From Hyposmocoma kahamanoa (lineage: Eukaryota; Arthropoda; Insecta; Lepidoptera; Cosmopterigidae): a stretch of DNA of 64,000 bases. A program made the position numbers and the translations under genes. Below, piece after piece: positions 23,869-35,113 of this stretch (its first letter is position 1; every line of letters begins with the position of its first letter). The notes beneath the pieces are model-generated. The model was not told where the DNA came from, did no database searches, and was given only the letters and a program-made list of their open reading frames with translations. The stretch lies in NCBI RefSeq assembly GCF_003589595.1, contig NW_020653945.1, forward strand, positions 10,949,000-11,012,999, in the 5' to 3' direction.

Positions 23869-24140
23869 AGAGCTTTCCCGGAAATGCCGAAGTCGAAAAT
23901 TTGACGAGGCTTGACGATTTATATTTTTAATAGCAATAGTGTTCCTTGTGAAAGAGTTCGTCCAGGGATGTAATGCCACCTTACCAAGCGTAATTACTGC
24001 GTTCCAGTTTTGAAGGGTAAAGGGTGCTGGTGAAATTACAGGCACATGGGCCTTGTCCCCCTCAAATTTTTATTATTAATTTCAAGCTGTGAGTGCCACT
24101 TACCACCAGGCCACGACTTGTTCGTCCCGTCAGACAAAAC
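23869..24140 (+). repeat. R1 dispersed repeat with 5' extension, centre deleted
   Basis: Begins with the 5' extension (GCTTTCCCGG, GTCGAAAATTTGACGAGGC) also seen at 5103. It continues through GAAAGAGTTCGTCCAGGGA to the CATGGGCCTTGTC block. It lacks the TTTGCGATTTAAAGC centre and ends at the CGACTTGTTCGTCCCGTCAG block without the usual A-rich tail. Confidence 0.7.
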
Positions 24141-24363
24141 AACGGGAAAAATGTTGAAACTCATATTGAACTTATTCATTATAACTCTCCTCCTGTTGCG
24201 TCGGGGGTTAAAAATAATTATATATGTACAACTTCCTTCTGTCCTGATGATAGCTTGCACCACACCAGAAACCTTAAGTTGAAGCTTATGTTAAATAATT
24301 TTAAAAATTTAGATTCTATAAGTAGGAATTTAGGCTTTACTAAATTTAAAGCGTTGGTGTCGA

Positions 24364-24637
24364 CAAAAAATATCAGTGACGGGACGAACAAGTCGTGTGC
24401 CAGGTGGTTAGCTACACGCCTGTCGGTAACAGTTGCAGTGCCACTCAGAGCCTTAAATCGAAAAGATCTGAAAGGCACTGCCACTGCGCTTGTCACCCTG
24501 AGACATAGTTGACAAGTCCCATGTTAGTTTAAAAACCGGAACAAAGTAATGCTCACGTTACAGCTTGGTGGCAGAAATAGATAAGGTGGCAGTACTTCCC
24601 TGGACGAACTCTTTCACGAGGAACTCTATAGCTACTA
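24364..24637 (-). repeat. R1 dispersed repeat, inverted copy
   Basis: All R1 blocks are present in inverted order from AAAAAATATCAGTGACGGGAC to GAGGAACTCTATAGCTACTA. It forms an inverted pair with the two + copies at 23556 and 23869. Confidence 0.85.
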
Positions 24638-24956
24638 AAACGTGTTTATGGAATAAATAAAATATGAGTTCAGAACATCGTCAATACACGTAAGTGTCAT
24701 ACGTCAGTGCGGAGCCTATTCTTAGATCAATCACTGAAAAACTTATTGATTTTTGGTTCCTACTATGTATTAATAGAACTTTGTTTCATGAATACTCGCT
24801 AAGTGTATAGCGGAAATGTAAATTTAAATAATGCTTAGAGGTGCATAGATAGAGAACCGTCTTCATAAATTAAAAATTTACCAAAAAATAAGTAATATTA
24901 ATGCATCTTGAACATAGCTGTGAGACTCATAGACTCTGATGATGAGATCATTTAGA

Positions 24957-25138
24957 TTAGTTTTCTCTGCCTATTTTCGGTGGCATTATTTTTTTATTTA
25001 AATATTGTAGAATATTATCATGTAATTCAATTTATTATTCGAAAGTGGTATCCTGAAATATTATTTAATATTTCACGATAATATACTCTAATACTTATAT
25101 AATAAAAATTGCCACCGAAATTAGGTAGACAAAACTAA
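24957..25138. mobile_element. Short MITE with about 38-bp terminal inverted repeats
   Basis: The left end TTAGTTTTCTCTGCCTATTT then TCGGTGGCA is mirrored at the right end, TGCCACCGAAATTAGGTAGA then CAAAACTAA, with a few mismatches. The 182-bp element has no coding capacity. Confidence 0.75.
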
Positions 25139-25696
25139 CCTGAAAATTAGTCGTATAAACGATTTTAAGGATGTAGATGTACATATGTACATCACGTTGT
25201 ATGTTGTTACTGGCACATAAAAAAGTTTTTGCGTACGATATCTTCCAATCATACGCCTAACAACTAACTAACATCCCACAATGAATTAACTAATTTATAT
25301 AACACGGCAAGGTTATGCGATTGTCTATCTGCCGTTGTCTTCATGTAATTCATGAAGTATTTATATTATATAGTAGCTGTGCTTGCGATTTCACACGCGC
25401 AAACATATGAGATGAGAAATATAAATTAGAAACTGTTGATTATTACATAGATATTCAACACAGTAATGCTTCCCTTTATGCAGTATTGGACGTACGGCTT
25501 TTCACGTATATCGAGTCGTTTGGTTAGCACATGCACCAGTCGTTCCGATTTACGCACGCGTCTAATCGCGCGCGCCGGAAGCACACTATAAAATTGACAC
25601 ATCTTTCTTATTTATCAACCGATTTAACAAATTACGGCATTGAAAGCTTAAAAAAATTCAATACAAAGATCTATAAATTCGTCGCCCTGCTAACTC
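25139..25696. other. AT-rich sequence without recognisable gene
   Basis: Contains an 18-bp perfect palindrome, GATGTACATATGTACATC, near 25176. No gene supported. Confidence 0.4.
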
Positions 25697-25800
25697 GGCC
25701 TGTAGCTCAGCTGCTGAGCGACGGTACGGTACACCGTGGTCGCAGGCTTAAGTTCTGTCGGGTCGAAGGAATTTTTCTTTGTTTGTTTTTTGTATTAATA
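25697..25800 (+). repeat. Divergent S2-like tRNA-derived element
   Basis: A tRNA-like head with a good A box (TGTAGCTCAGCTG) and a damaged B box (GGCTTAAGTTC) is followed by GTCGGGTCGAAGGAATTTTTC and TTTTTGTATTAATAATTA, the S2 3' region. The head differs from the other S2 copies. Confidence 0.5.
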
Positions 25801-26589
25801 ATTAAAAACGAAATGTTAATCCAAGTTATCGTAATACATTACCAAAAATTGTGTCCTGCGCAACACAAGGCGACAGTCAAAATATAAAAAGCTGATGTTT
25901 TAGTTTTAGTAATGTTTCTCCAGTAATACTGACTATTATTTCAAAATATTAAAAGTCTTATCGTAAAGAAGCGGAGTGTGTAGATTCAGGTTTACGATTT
26001 TATTATATGTCTCATGTGAAATTATACAAATAATAGAGTTCACTAACATTTAACCCAAAAATGTTTTTAGTAGCGTGTCTTCAGTACCACTGACTTTTAC
26101 TAGTGTGAAGAAAAGTATTAAACAAGAGTAACGTTTAACCCGTGAGCCGTAAAATTCATTTTGATATGACTTCTTTATTGTATTATTAGTGATTGACGTT
26201 ATAAGAAACTTTTTAAGCTAATTTGATTATTACATAAACAGAAATTTGAACCATAATGCTAGCACTCATTTACACTTTTCTGTTGAAGACTCTCAAAACA
26301 AAAAGGTCGGCTAGGGGTTCAGGTATCTTAGGGCATCAACTTTACTGTACTTATACATTTTATATATTGTATAATATATTTTACTTACTCATCGTTAGCA
26401 CACGTTCCATATTCATATAAACCATTATTTATTTATCTAACTAAATGTCTACGCCGCGATGTGCCGTGTGTAGCTTTTTGTCTCATTCTGCAATTATTGA
26501 AGATATATAGTGTTATTTTCAAGAGCTTGCAACTACCGGCGCTATATAAAGAGCACCAAATTAGGAAATGAACTTCACTAAACTCGTGC
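25801..26589. other. AT-rich sequence without recognisable gene
   Basis: No gene or repeat family supported. Confidence 0.4.
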
Positions 26590-26770
26590 TGTGGCCGTAG
26601 CATGGCAGTATATGTGTAATACACCTACCCGTGACAATATTTATTACAGTTGATAAAGCTAAGTTTGCTTATTTGGTAAAGAACTATTGTTGTACATTTT
26701 GAACAACTCTTTGTTGTAACAATATGAAACTGCATATATAGCTATCTTCGTTTTCTTTGCCACAAGACAT
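26590..26770 (-). repeat. Inverted relative of the 11.65-kb repeat
   Basis: Contains in reverse complement the GCTACGGCC block, the TGTCACGGG block, AGCAAACTTAGC and the ATAGTTC...AAATGTACAA stretch seen at 11740-12000. Similarity is moderate, so it is an older copy. Confidence 0.55.
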
Positions 26771-27991
26771 TTTACTAAATATTTATAAAATCGTGAATTA
26801 TTAAATAGATATTAATATTAGCCACACACGAGTACACTACAATGTTAAAAAAAATTTACAAGAATTGTAAGCCTTAGTTTGCTCCAGGGCTAGGTACGGT
26901 AGTTAAAAGCAAGTTCATTTATACAAAAAACCTTTAAACCAGACATGGTATTCTACGTTTCTTTGTTAACTATTTATTTTATTCTTAACAGTCCTAAAGC
27001 CATAAGCTGTGACAATACCGTAATGTAAAACAGCACTCTACATCATCTTACAGGAGTACTCACCTAAACGCGACAAAGTGAATTTCTTTTCCAGAACATT
27101 TAGATAAACTTAAATGTTTTTTCTTTAACTTCGAACGAAGAGAATTTAATCATTCTGCCGGGTTGCATTCTTAGAAAGTTTGACGTGTTTCGATAATTTG
27201 TTCTTTATAATACAAACTTCTTTATTTATTCAAGGAGGCACTTTTGTTATACGAGCCCTCGTTTTACGCGCGCTTGAATTATTTTGTATAATTAGATTTT
27301 TTATACTTCGTTGATAATTTTGTTGCATTGAATCCAGTTATGACTTTTTCCTTGACTGTTGGCACTACATTGATGCTGTATCTAAAGTACTCCACTGGTA
27401 CTATAATACGAAGAAAACAGCTAAACGGGTTTAGATAACAATACGCCACTAAAGGGCACCTTTATACACAAAAGACATTTTTAACTCATTGAATACAATG
27501 AGACGTAACCAAGTAAACCAAGTAGAAAGAGTGCTTACAGCGTGCTGGTTAACGGACTTGTACTATAGTTAGGTAAATACAATATAAGACTCCTCTTTAT
27601 TAACAGTTCAAACGTAGTTACAAGTACCTATATTGTTATGTTTACGTTGTTTTAAGTTATAAAAGTGCAAACGCATGCATATAAACGCAGGCATAACATC
27701 GTCGATCCGTTTCTAGCCAGTCGTTAGCTAAGTCAGTAAATGTTGTCTATGAAAACGGCAAGGAAACCGGATACAACAAATAATTATTTATTTTCGCAAT
27801 GTGATTGTAAATTTACATATATTTATTTGCATTAAGAGGATTCTGATGAACTGCTGAGTACACGAGGATCGCCTCGGGGATGGGGCTAGGGAATCTGGTG
27901 GATTGAATGGTTAGATAAATATATAGGTAATCATTTTAATTTGCTAACTATTCCAGCGCTGTGATTCACAATTTACCAATAACACCATGTT
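26771..27991. other. Sequence without recognisable gene
   Basis: No gene or repeat family supported. Confidence 0.4.
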
Positions 27992-28267
27992 GTAGCAGTA
28001 GAGTTCCTTTTGAAAGAGTTCGTCCAGGGAAGTACTGCCACCTTACCTATTTCTGTCGCCAAGCAGTAATGTGACCATTATTGCGTTCCGGTTTTGAAGG
28101 GTACAGGTGCTTGTGAAATTATAGGCATATTAGACTTATCAACTTATGTTTCAGGGTAACGGTCGCAATGCAGTGTCTCTCAGATCTTTGTAATTTAAAG
28201 CCCTGAGTGGCACTGCAACTTCTAGGCATAGGCATGTTGCTTACTGCCACTTGTTATCATAAAAAAA
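27992..28267 (+). repeat. R1 dispersed repeat, near full length
   Basis: Runs from GTAGCAGTAGAGTTCCTTTTG to CTTGTTATCATAAAAAAAC with all blocks, including GTACTGCCACCTTACCTATT. Confidence 0.85.
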
Positions 28268-28429
28268 CCACACGGAGCTTTCTAAATATTATTAATACAA
28301 TATATATTATAATTTTGTATCTGATACATTTTGGAGAGTGTGCGCAACCTTACAAATTATGCCCATCCTTACCGTTCCTTCTTCGCACTACTAGAAAGTC
28401 CGAAACACGCTATGCTTATTTTATTGGCG

Positions 28430-28650
28430 TGAGCTTCCTTCCCACGGCGCGTGGTGTCACGGGCCGCGGTGCGCGCCTACGCTTGCATCAACGCGCCATG
28501 GGAACCGGGCTCGCGCCAATGCGCGCGCCGTGGGAAGAAGAAGCCCGAGCGCATGCGTGGCGGCAATGCGTGCTCGCCCGTGGCCGCCTGTTCAGATACG
28601 CCGCGAGTCGGAAACTTCAAAAGCGCGGCGCGTGGGCATGTGTCGACAGC
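28430..28650. other. GC-rich island of unknown nature
   Basis: About 220 bp of strongly GC- and CpG-rich DNA sits in an AT-rich background. The word CGCGCC(G/A)TGGGAA occurs at about 28491 and 28523, and its reverse complement TTCCCACGGCGCG at about 28439. The + strand frame 28207-28722 is open through it, but it enters from an R1 repeat and the product is Arg/Ala-rich without a recognisable domain. It could be an unmethylated repeat fragment or a promoter-like element; I cannot decide. Confidence 0.4.
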
Positions 28651-28893
28651 GTTCAAATGATTCAAATTAATAACTTACAGTATAAATCCGTAAAACAAAC
28701 TACGTATGTTCAATTCACATGACTTAGCTAACAACTTACTCGACGCTCTTATTGAATGATGACATCCACCAGAATCGTTTCTTTTGCTTTTTTTAGATCA
28801 AGTATATTGTAGCCACTGCATAATACAAAAGTGGCTCCGGAATTATGGCCTTCTTCATACGACATTTTCGAATGGTAGCTCAAACCAGACAAA

Positions 28894-29104
28894 ATTTGTG
28901 AAATTAAAGGCATATGGGACTTGTCAACTTGTGTCTCAGGGTGACAGTCGCAGTGGCAGTAGCTTTCAGATCTTTGCAATTTAAAGCTCTGAGTGGCAAT
29001 GCAACTATTATGGACACCTGTCCACCTGTACTCACCTGTGTAGCTTACCATGAGGCGCACGACTTGTTCGTCCCGTCATTTGATATTATAAAATAAAAAA
29101 AAAA
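28894..29104 (+). repeat. R1 dispersed repeat, 5'-truncated
   Basis: Begins inside the element at TTTGTGAAATTAAAGGCATA and ends TTGATATTATAAAATAAAA. The loss of the first third is what target-primed insertion commonly leaves. Confidence 0.8.
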
Positions 29105-29245
29105 TATAGACTAAGCTCTTGACAAATATCGTCAGAGTCGGTGCGAGGCTGCCCGGACTCGCCCGTGACGCGAGCTCAGTCCATTCAAATCGGCGCAATG
29201 CACACTGGTCGGAATTGAGACCTTCCCTTACATAGGAATTTCAAA
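29105..29245 (-). repeat. R5 repeat, inverted copy
   Basis: The core, GCACACTGGTCGGAATTGAG followed by ACCTTCCCTTACAT, is the reverse complement of a core at 30143-30185. A GC-rich flank (CTGCCCGGACTCGCCCGTGA) accompanies it. Confidence 0.6.
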
Positions 29246-29626
29246 AAGTTAAGTGCTGTTTTTCTTTCTGCAACCTGTCAAATATTGCTAAATATGACAT
29301 AAAACCGAACAGTTCAATTAAACCTTTTTCACCGCTCACCGCAACGAAAAGTGGCCAGGAACATTTTAAATGTATGTAGCAGTATAGCTTTAGAGTTAAA
29401 ACATATCAGATATTGTTACAAGGTCGATAGTCGTTACAAATATGACCTTTGACTTTGACCCCGCACGTCCCCTTTCAAAAGAAATGATTTAATAAAAAAT
29501 GTGATAATAGACAACTTTAATCCACTAAGTTTGTGTATTTTTATAATTATAGTAATAATAACATATATATTAGCTTAAGATATAACATTCTTACCTATAA
29601 TATGTATAATACATTTTTTTAAACCA
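29246..29626. other. AT-rich spacer
   Basis: Lies between repeat copies. No gene supported. Confidence 0.4.
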
Positions 29627-29838
29627 ATAATTATTATAATTATTAATACAAAGATCGAACACTCAGAAAAAATTCCTTCGATCCGGCCGGATTCGAAAAG
29701 ACATCTTCTAACATACCGTCCCAGACGCTATACCAACTAAGCAACGGAACGAACCAGCGGACCTCACGAATTTTTCTATGTGCTTTTCAACGACTTTTTA
29801 GTCGTAGCGCCATCTATGAGGAATCTATGATATTTCGT
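29627..29838 (-). repeat. S2 SINE, inverted copy
   Basis: 3' edge AATTATTAATACAAAGATCG, B-box complement CCGGATTCGAA, A-box complement ACCAACTAAGC and 5' edge TAGCGCCATCTATGAGG are all present. Confidence 0.8.
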
Positions 29839-29942
29839 CACCCAGTTAGTTACCTTTACAGCTACCAGCCCCGACTAGAGATGTCGCTATTCATTGTATT
29901 TAAATTTTTATTGAATTGATATTCAATTACTTTTATGTCAAA

Positions 29943-30103
29943 TTACCGGTAGCTTAGTTGGTTTAGCGTCTGACACGGTATGCTGGAAAACATCGATTCG
30001 AATCCAGCTGGATCGAAAGAATTTTTTCTGAGTGTTCGATATTTGTATTAATAATTATAAGAAACTAGTGGAGTAATTTCACATAAAAATAATTGAATAT
30101 CAA
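29943..30103 (+). repeat. S2 SINE, + copy facing the previous one
   Basis: Starts at the A-box region GTAGCTTAGTTGG and carries a B box (GATTCGAATCC) and the 3' edge. With 29627-29838 it forms an inverted pair, which is itself enclosed by the inverted R5 pair (29105 and 30143). Confidence 0.8.
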
Positions 30104-30142
30104 ATTAATAAAAATTTCAAGCCAATAATTATTTCTTTTTTT

Positions 30143-30285
30143 AAATTCCGATGTAAGGTAAGGTTTCAATTTCGACCAGTGTGCGGCGCGGACTTGGCAC
30201 GGCCCGAGAGACAACGCGCCGCGGCGCGAGCTCAAGCGGCGCGCCTCGTGGAAGAACGGGCCGCGGGAAGCCGCTTTTGGTAGAT
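30143..30285 (+). repeat. R5 repeat with GC-rich flank
   Basis: The core AATTCCGATGTAAGGTAAGG continues to TTCGACCAGTGTGC and then enters a very GC-rich 100-bp stretch (GGCACGGCCCGAGAGAC, CGCGCCGCGGCGCGAGC). The core mirrors 29200-29241; the GC-rich parts differ in detail. Confidence 0.6.
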
Positions 30286-31545
30286 CTACCACCCATTTGC
30301 CTGAATATATGTTTCATCTCTCCGGACGCTTACGGTAAAGAACTGAAATCCACACACATCTGTATTATCCGAAAACTACAATTTCAGTCTTTCAAGTCTA
30401 AAGTATATAAACATGACGATGGACTGGTAGCGTCTACGTCAATATTAGATTGCAACGTCACTAGTGCAGTAAAGTTTCGCATTTTCAAATCAAATTTACT
30501 TTTCGAAGCCTACTTGTTTGTCGGTGTCGGACTTGAAAATTCTGAAACCGTGCAGTGCATTGCACTGCTTCACGTCAGCACTTCAAACATGTGGATATTG
30601 TGCTACATACGCACAGATGATATAACGTATCCGACCTATTATAAATATATTGTACGTACATGGTTAGTACTAACTCAATTTATTTATTCAAATTGTTTAG
30701 ACTCACAGTAGTTGTACATATACATATATAAAAATGCAATTAAAATAAAAAAACTTTCAATGAAGTTTTTGTTACATTTATTTTGAAAAGGTTTAATTAA
30801 TAATGGATTAATAAATTTGATTAAACAAGTTGCAGATACGACCCGAATTAAAAAGCGAGCACAGCAAGTGTTGAATAAAACAACAAACTCATCTCAAGTC
30901 TCTTTGTAGTCACTTTATGAAGAACTAGTAATCAATCAACATATAAATTGGACTGAAGCATCTTTATTTTAAGGACTTAATTTCCCTGTATCCTACACCG
31001 AATTCATTGTATTTTATTAGAAATTTGTCAGGGCTTTTCTTATAACAACCGTACTGTACAGTTTAGTTTCCATTAGTCTTCGGCAACAATCAGCTGTCAA
31101 AATTGACTTGGCGCAATTAGGGGCGGTTCGGCAAAGCGATTTAAGTAAAAGTTTCTTGTTTACGATGTAGACTCAGCTGAATGTCATTCTGGAAACGATT
31201 AATCATAGCATTGTTCTTCAGGATGCAAACCGCTCGTAAATAGTTCGTTAAGGGATGACTGCGCATGAAAATGTCAACAGATATTGTCTGTCTTATACAG
31301 AGTTTTAACTTATCTTATGCACCGAAACCGTATACTTTTCTGTCAATTTGTAGTCTTTAACATAATTTCAATTTCAAGTTCTTTTTACGCAAATCTTTTT
31401 AAGTTTACCACAGTTGTCGCAACTACACGATGTCGATGTAATAAGAAAAGCATGTTTAATTTTATGAGTTGGGAAAGGGAAATAAAGTACATTCATAAAA
31501 AAAATGGCGCAAACAACAATTTATGGCTTGAGTTACATTCGTTTA
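30286..31545. other. Sequence without recognisable gene
   Basis: A + strand frame is open to 30711 from within the R5 GC-rich part, but its AT-rich half has no domain I recognise and its start lies in a repeat, so I do not call it. The remainder has nothing I can support. Confidence 0.4.
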
Positions 31546-31567
31546 TTTGCTTTTACTACTCTTGCAG

Positions 31568-31741
31568 GCTGCGGTAGTACCCGGTTACTGTATATCACGT
31601 AGTGGTATGGTTACGTATGTATGCGGTCGTCGTAGTCATACGTCTTCAACCGAGGTCGGGAAGAGAATGGCAGCACAAAGAGCCCCATTACCACGCGCCT
31701 TCCAAATTGCACCGACAAAGGAGCCCGCTATTCAATTATAG
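31568..31741 (+). CDS. Candidate terminal exon of an unidentified gene
   Basis: A strong 3' splice-site pattern (TTTGCTTTTACTACTCTTGCAG, ending 31567) precedes an open frame of 57 codons ending at TAG 31739-31741. The frame contains GYCISRSGMVTYVCGRRSH: two cysteines eight residues apart, then Gly-Arg-Arg. In neuropeptide precursors that is the layout of a disulfide-looped, C-terminally amidated peptide. No upstream exon with a signal peptide was identified and the remainder is not recognised. The sequence is richer in CpG than its surroundings. It may be coincidence; the splice signal is the main support. Confidence 0.25.
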   Translation, partial: AAVVPGYCISRSGMVTYVCGRRSHTSSTEVGKRMAAQRAPLPRAFQIAPTKEPAIQL

Positions 31742-31950
31742 AAAACATCAACAGACATAACGTGATCTATGACACCGTTCAGGAACCAGCTACCAATATC
31801 GTTAGAGGTTCGACTTACAATAGGCACTTTTCGAGCTATACTACTTGCGTAAATTAAAAAAGTATCGACCCATTCGACATATTTAGAGTCTGTTCCACAA
31901 AAATATGTTAAAACCGATTGGTCGCTGATTACTTGCGAACGTTTGTTCAC
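31732..31950 (-). pseudogene. Possible caspase-like fragment
   Basis: An open frame on the - strand reads FLIYASSIARKVPIVSRTSN and then DIGSWFLNGVIDHVMS. The order 'F-L-x-Y-A/S-S ... V-P-x-x-S-R ... G-S-W-F' resembles the start of the caspase small (p10) subunit. The catalytic large-subunit motifs (Q-A-C-R-G type) are not present nearby, there is no clear ATG, and the end overlaps the 31568-31741 frame on the other strand. If real it is an isolated exon or degenerate copy. This is a resemblance noticed by eye. Confidence 0.2.
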
Positions 31951-32837
31951 TTATAAATGAAATCAAGCGATGAATAAAATACACGAGGAACGAAATTTAT
32001 TCAAGGGCCTTTTTTTACATCATATAAGGGAAATAGACGTCGTTTCTCTTTGGGTTACGCGTCACCTGTCCAGTAGAAAAGATATTCAACATACGAAATC
32101 TGCTTTGAAACCCTCTGAATGGCAAACGTTTGCAAAAAGCTTTTTATAGGTAGGTTGTGACGTCCGCGTCCAGTCCGTTTACATGGCCGCGATTGATTCG
32201 CCGGCGACCAGTCGTCCGGCCGGTTCAATAATTCAGTAGGATGGCCTATCGAGTACGTGTCGTGTATCCATGCTTCTGCTCGCTTAGCAGAACTCTGCGA
32301 TGGAAACCTTGAGGCCTACTTACAATGATTTTCTGCGATCAGATCAGGTCCATTCTTCATCATCATTACCATTTCAGCCGTAAAACATCCACCAATGGAT
32401 TCAGGCCTCCACCAAAGATCACCACAATAACCGGTCTTGTGTCGTTTGCATTCAGTAGATTCCCGAATTTACATGAATTCTTTAATTAAAAACCATTAAA
32501 GGTCAATTTATATTGTGTGTGTAAAAATGTTATCTATGGAATAAATGATTACTTGACTTTGACTTTGAGTCGATCACAACAGGGCCTATGTGTACTAGTT
32601 GTCCCCTAATTTCAGTATATTCAGAAAACACAGAACATTTCGTATGTTGCGTCGTACGCTTTCTGAATAAGTATTGAAATGCCTACATGCATGTAAAGAG
32701 AACCATTTCCGGGGTTTGATTATGAAAATTTTAAAATTTCATGGTCACCAGCTGCTTATCACCTTTATTGATTTTGCCTCAATAAAAAGTGTTCTTAAGA
32801 TTTGCTTTTTATTATTGAAAATACATTTTTGTTGAAC
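31951..32837. other. Region upstream of the cysteine-rich gene pair
   Basis: 32155-32300 is GC-richer (ACATGGCCGCGATTGATTCG, CCGGCGACCAGTCG) and could hold a promoter or untranslated exon of the gene starting at 32838. At about 32461-32575 a LINE-type 3' tail is seen (AATAAATGATTACTTGACTT with a TTTGACTTTGA repeat). No frame is supported. Confidence 0.4.
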
Positions 32838-33123
32838 ATGTTGTGGTCAGCGTTTCTATTTTGTTTGTTATTTGCTTGTGACATTACATCAGTGTGCGAG
32901 GCTAGGAGGAGACAAACGGACGATGAATTTGGATCTTATCTAGTCACGAAAATGAAGGACGATGCCAACCTGGACCTGCCCGTGGACGACGAGTATGAGG
33001 ACCTTCGCGCTGAGCTTCTAGCTTATCACTCCGCATTAGCTTCACTCGCCTCGGGAGTCAGCGCTGATTCCGGCAGGAGTGGTGACTCCAGGAGATCCAA
33101 TAGCAGATTGGAAGAATCTCGAA
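32838..33123 (+). CDS. Gene 1, exon 1: signal peptide and acidic propeptide of a secreted cysteine-rich protein
   Basis: ATG at 32838 opens a frame of 95 codons. Residues 1-22 form a good signal peptide (hydrophobic AFLFCLLFACDI, then VCEA before RRR). Residues 26-62 are strongly acidic (DDEFG, KDDANLDLPVDDEYEDLRAE) and residues 70-95 are Ser/Arg-rich with single and paired Arg. A donor site GAA|GTAAAT at 33123/33124 leaves one base (phase 1). This matches the phase of the acceptor at 35330, and the joined length is divisible by three. Without splicing the frame would end at 33152. The family is not recognised. An acidic spacer before a basic cysteine-rich domain is the usual layout of a secreted defence or signalling peptide precursor. 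Joining to the exon at 35330 is inferred. Confidence 0.6.
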
Positions 33124-34306
33124 GTAAATTATATTTACTTCGTATTGAATAGTGTGACAGCTTAGAGATATCGTAACTAATACTACTCGTATAATATTTA
33201 CCCATTAAAACAGGCTCATCACACTCGATACCCGTTACGAAACGCTTCTAACTATCTCGTTATCATTCGCTTTTAATCGCAAAAAGGTTTCATTCTTGCA
33301 TTCAAATTAGGACGTCGTGAAGGTAAACAATAAGTGATGATAATGATGCTAAACATTTTTACGAAACTCCAAAAAGGCGGCTGACATGCAGAAAGGCGCA
33401 GACGCAGCGGTCGTCGTGGTTTATTTTCATTGAAGTTGTATGAATGCGCACATCCGCAGGTTTCCCCGCCGCCTCGGTGTAATGTATGGACTTATACAAA
33501 TTCAGAAAATAAAATCGCGTCGGCCGTGTGTCATTCGCCATAATTACCATTCGAGTATTCTAACCACATAGAAGCCTATTGATATTGTAAATATGTATTG
33601 TAAATTATATTTGAATAGACTTCTAACGTTTCAAACATTTCGCATAATCCTCTTACGGGCTCCACTAAAATTTAATTAAAGTTAATTATATACAATTAAC
33701 AATCTCCTTACAACAATTTCTTCTGATCTATTTTGAATTGGCTGATACCAGCGGCTTTATCCGCGCGGAATTAGGTAAATAATAAAGGCCTATTGCATTG
33801 TAGACAGAACAAAACTACATAGAATAAAACTATATACCTAATTGTATTAATTTTCAAAACAATCTTCTTTGAAGGCAGTTTAGAAAAAAGTATTATATTA
33901 ATAATTTTGCCGACTTATCACATCCACTTTGGAAAACGTAAACTTAATATAGTTTTCCTATACAAACAGAAGCACCACTGCTTTATCGCCTTTTAGGGAT
34001 AGTTAGGAAAAAATTAAAAATACTTGTTTCATTATTTGTTTTAAGAGTACAAAGTATTAGTTTAATGGAACCAATAAGTCCGGTTTCTTCTGATAAATTT
34101 TGTCGGTTTTACAGACAAGTTCACAAAATTACTTACGTGTTTCTTTGGAGGACAAAAAATGTTCCAAATTTCCAAATAATAAAACACTCATATATCCCAT
34201 TTTCGCACACAAACTACAGCTAACCGTTTGAATTCTTTTTATGGAGGTAAACCCGAAAACACTTTATTCGTGCAAATGGTCAGTTTAGTACAAAATATAT
34301 AATACC

Positions 34307-34386
34307 GATGGACAGGCGTGTAGCTTACCACCAAGCGCACGACTTGTTCGTCCCGTCATGGTCCCGTCACATCATATTATAACCAA
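34307..34386 (+). repeat. R1 dispersed repeat, 3' fragment
   Basis: Contains GATGGACAGGCGTGTAGCTT, the CACGACTTGTTCGTCCCGTC block and the ATCATATTATAA end. A short internal duplication (GTCCCGTCATG, GTCCCGTCAC) is present. It is a strongly 5'-truncated copy. Confidence 0.75.
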
Positions 34387-34777
34387 AGAAATATTAAGAA
34401 ATTTACAAAGAATTTTATTTGTAAAGCGATGTGTCAACTTCACAATCTGTATTTCTTTTTATCTATTGCAAAAACCAAGAAAGTGAGTTTCGTGATACAT
34501 ATCAAGTTTAATGATAATACAACCAAGATATCCAATTTCCATACAATCCAAATACCTTGAGTACCATAGTTTCCAAATGCGGTAATATATTTGGATGAAA
34601 AATAGTTTCTAAAAATATGAATCTCAAAGTATCATGAAAATCCATTAAATTATTTCAGAGTCTATTCTCACATATTTTAATAGAAAAAAAAACAAAAGCA
34701 GCACAACACACACGCTTCTTACGTTTTTATTATTTGTAATTTAGTTCTTTGTCTAAATTTTTATGTAACAACACAGC

Positions 34778-34820
34778 AATAATATTCTTATTATACACAT
34801 TGTATAATAAGAATATTATT
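34778..34820. repeat. 20-bp perfect hairpin, 3-bp loop
   Basis: AATAATATTCTTATTATACA and its exact reverse complement are separated by CAT. It lies in the proposed intron of gene 1. Confidence 0.85.
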
Positions 34821-35113
34821 ATAAAATATGTAAGTCTGTCCTGTTTTTTTAAAGAAATAAATAATTTCTGATTCTATAATTTCTGTAAATAACGCGTAAA
34901 TTTTTACATTCTGAAATCACATACAGACACTCCAATTTTATTTATTTTATTTAAGTATAGAATAACGTATTCATAAATTAACTAGTTCTATGTCGAAATT
35001 CAATATTTACTGTATTGAATATCCGATATTTTTATTACGATGATATTCGTACATTTTTTGTGAAAAATAAAAGCCTCGGTCTGTACCTCAGTTGGTACCT
35101 AGCGCAGAGCAAT

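Noticed and set aside
24093..24512. Open + strand frame of 139 codons
   Set aside because: It joins the end of one R1 copy with an inverted R1 copy; no gene.
28207..28722. Open + strand frame of 171 codons
   Set aside because: It starts within an R1 repeat tail and crosses a GC-rich island where open frames arise by chance; the product is Arg/Ala-rich and unrecognisable.
30181..30711. Open + strand frame of 176 codons
   Set aside because: It begins without ATG inside a GC-rich repeat, its two halves differ sharply in composition, and no domain or splice support is seen.
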